The translations under genes and the position numbers were made by a program. Shown here one piece after another: positions 62,806 through 64,000 of a stretch of DNA of 64,000 bases. The notes under the pieces were generated by a model. It worked only from the letters and a program-made list of their open reading frames with translations, did not search any database and was not told where the DNA came from. This stretch comes from JAFAHD01 sp963772515. GTDB lineage: Bacteria > Vulcanimicrobiota > Vulcanimicrobiia > Eremiobacterales > Eremiobacteraceae. Positions within the stretch are counted from its first letter, which is position 1. Each line of letters opens with the position of its first letter. The DNA lies in contig CAVYXC010000002.1 of the NCBI GenBank assembly GCA_963772515.1, positions 744,001 to 808,000 of the forward strand, read 5' to 3'.

Positions 62806-64000
62806 TGCGGGCCGGCATCGCGCACGCGACGATTGCGTCGCTGCTCGCGTGCGTACCGCTGATCGCGCAGGCCGCCGGGCCGCCGGTCGATCCGCGCGCT
62901 CGCGGCCCTGCCCGCTCCCATCCGCGTGACGGCGCACCGCGTCGAGTACTACGGCGACTCCGCGTTGATCGTCGCGCGGGGCGACGTGCACGTCACCGAA
63001 CCCGACGGTTCGGTCGATCGAAGGCGACGTCTTCGTCATGAATCTCGGGCTGCGCCGCTTTCTTGTCGCCGGCCACGTGCGCTTGCAGACCAAGGCCGGC
63101 TCGATGTCGGGCGCGGCGTTCGCGGATTTTCTCGTCTTCCGGCGCCAGTATTTCGTGCCGCTGGATCCGGAAGCGGATCGTTGGACGTTCTTCAACTACG
63201 ATTTCGCGAATCCGAAGAAGGGCCGGCAGATGCCCGGCGACGCGTTCTTCATCCCGGACGTCTCGGGCACGAAACCCTATATCGTCGGGCGTGCGGTCAC
63301 GATCAACGCCTCGACCTATCTGCGCATGACTCCGGCGACCTTCGTCTTGCTCAACGGCGCGCTGTGGACCACGCCGCTGCCGCCGTACACGTACAATTTC
63401 TCAGCCTAACCAGAATTTCGGCGTGAACGCGCTCAACGGCGCCAGCTTCGACGTGCCCTACAACCTGGCGGGCTCGCCGGTGTCGCTCGACGCCCTGCAT
63501 CTGCGCTACGACCAGGTGCTGCCGGTCAGCACGTACTGGTCGCTCGAACACCATTCGATCTTCGGCGCCGGTTATGCCGTGGTGAGCCTCAACCCGGCGA
63601 GCGAGCCGCCCAAGCAGTGGAACCTGCTCAGCTACGACCGCATGTCGCCCGGTGAGCGCGTTGCGGCTCAACACGCAGCTGTTCACCTACCAGTACGGCT
63701 TATCGCAGCCGCTGTCGTCCAGCGGCTACGCCGACCTGCAGTACAATCAGGGGATTCGCCAGTCGTCGCTGCTGGTCGATCTGACGCAAGAATATTCGAG
63801 CTTGCTGGCGCAGCCGGCGGCCGGTTACTACGGCGATCCGTCGCATCCATGGATCCCGAACCACCCGCTCATCGGTGGCCTGCAATGGCAAGGATACTAC
63901 CAAAAGCTCTGGCGCACCGGGCTCACGTATCGGCTCGCCTCGGGCGCCGGCACGATCCACGACGCGTTCGGGGTGAGCACGAGCGGCCAGCCAGAGGTCA
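62805..64000 (+). pseudogene. LptD/OstA-like outer-membrane protein, 3' truncated by window edge, frame broken several times
   Basis: Starts at the ATG 62805-62807 (overlapping the previous TAA) with a signal peptide (I-A-S-L-L-A-C-V-P-L-I-A-Q-A-A-G). Then an OstA-type N-terminal beta-jelly domain: I-R-V-T-A-H-R-V-E-Y-Y-G-D-S-A-L-I-V-A-R-G-D-V-H-V, then I-E-G-D-V-F-V-M-N. Further on it reads like an outer-membrane barrel rich in aromatic residues up to the window end. Frames change near 62900, 63015, 63405 and 63655, each by one extra base. LptD delivers lipopolysaccharide to the outer leaflet; a homologue here together with an O-antigen ligase-like gene suggests a surface polysaccharide export unit. 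The identification is by pattern only. Confidence 0.6.

Overview
The window is GC-rich bacterial chromosome, about 64 kb with almost no spare DNA. Its gene set is that of a diderm (two-membrane) member of the Terrabacteria side of the tree. It has a TonB-dependent receptor, an LptD/OstA-like outer-membrane protein and many lipoproteins, together with SepF, DivIVA, WhiA, CsaB, a DUF5693 protein and gene orders known from Bacillus and its relatives. With the families of secreted beta-propeller lipoproteins, this best fits Candidatus Eremiobacterota (WPS-2) or a close phylum. That placement is inference; no marker search was run.

Layout. 1-2.5 kb: three tandem beta-propeller lipoprotein genes, each followed by nearly the same terminator hairpin. 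2.5-5.4 kb: birA, ndk-eno, tRNA-Ile2 and tRNA-Glu. 5.4-11.5 kb: a retropepsin-like protease, tRNA-Val, another propeller lipoprotein bounded by a 44-bp repeat of the tRNA-Val 3' half, a multicopper oxidase, a Vgb-like propeller and sixA. 11.5-27 kb: an amine and polyamine catabolic island. One arm runs pucR, TonB receptor, Tat-type flavin amine oxidase, permease. The divergent arm runs gabT-like and patA-like aminotransferases, two aldehyde dehydrogenases and a permease. Together they could take putrescine to succinate. 27-36 kb: a degenerate GGDEF-like protein, DUF5693-csaB (cell-wall polymer pyruvylation), a site-2 protease and a type-2 ileS. 36-42 kb: lgt, a circularly permuted ccdA, lspA, rluD, tgt, yggS, sepF and divIVA, which is lipoprotein maturation plus cell division. 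42-45 kb: a small flagellar-rod cluster (flgF, flgG, flgJ-like, fliA-like sigma) with no other flagellar genes in the window. 45-53 kb: gpmI-tpiA-pgk-gap-whiA, a glycosyltransferase, rqcP-like S4 and mazG. 53-59 kb: a secreted DNRLRE-like protein, prsA-like foldase and mfd. 59-64 kb: a small secreted protein, deoB, then an envelope-polysaccharide cluster (sugar transferase, O-antigen ligase-like, LptD-like).

Two general features stand out. First, a short palindromic element with a 30-nt core occurs as four copies at three protein-coding loci and is read as part of the protein in at least two. Second, every broken reading frame I can resolve (rluD, mfd twice, and about thirteen sites after 61.2 kb) has gained one base in the direction of translation. 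That points to insertion-type sequencing errors rather than random gene decay, especially at the 3' end of the window. Stretches without genes are all under about 300 bases and hold terminators, tRNAs or regulatory spacers.
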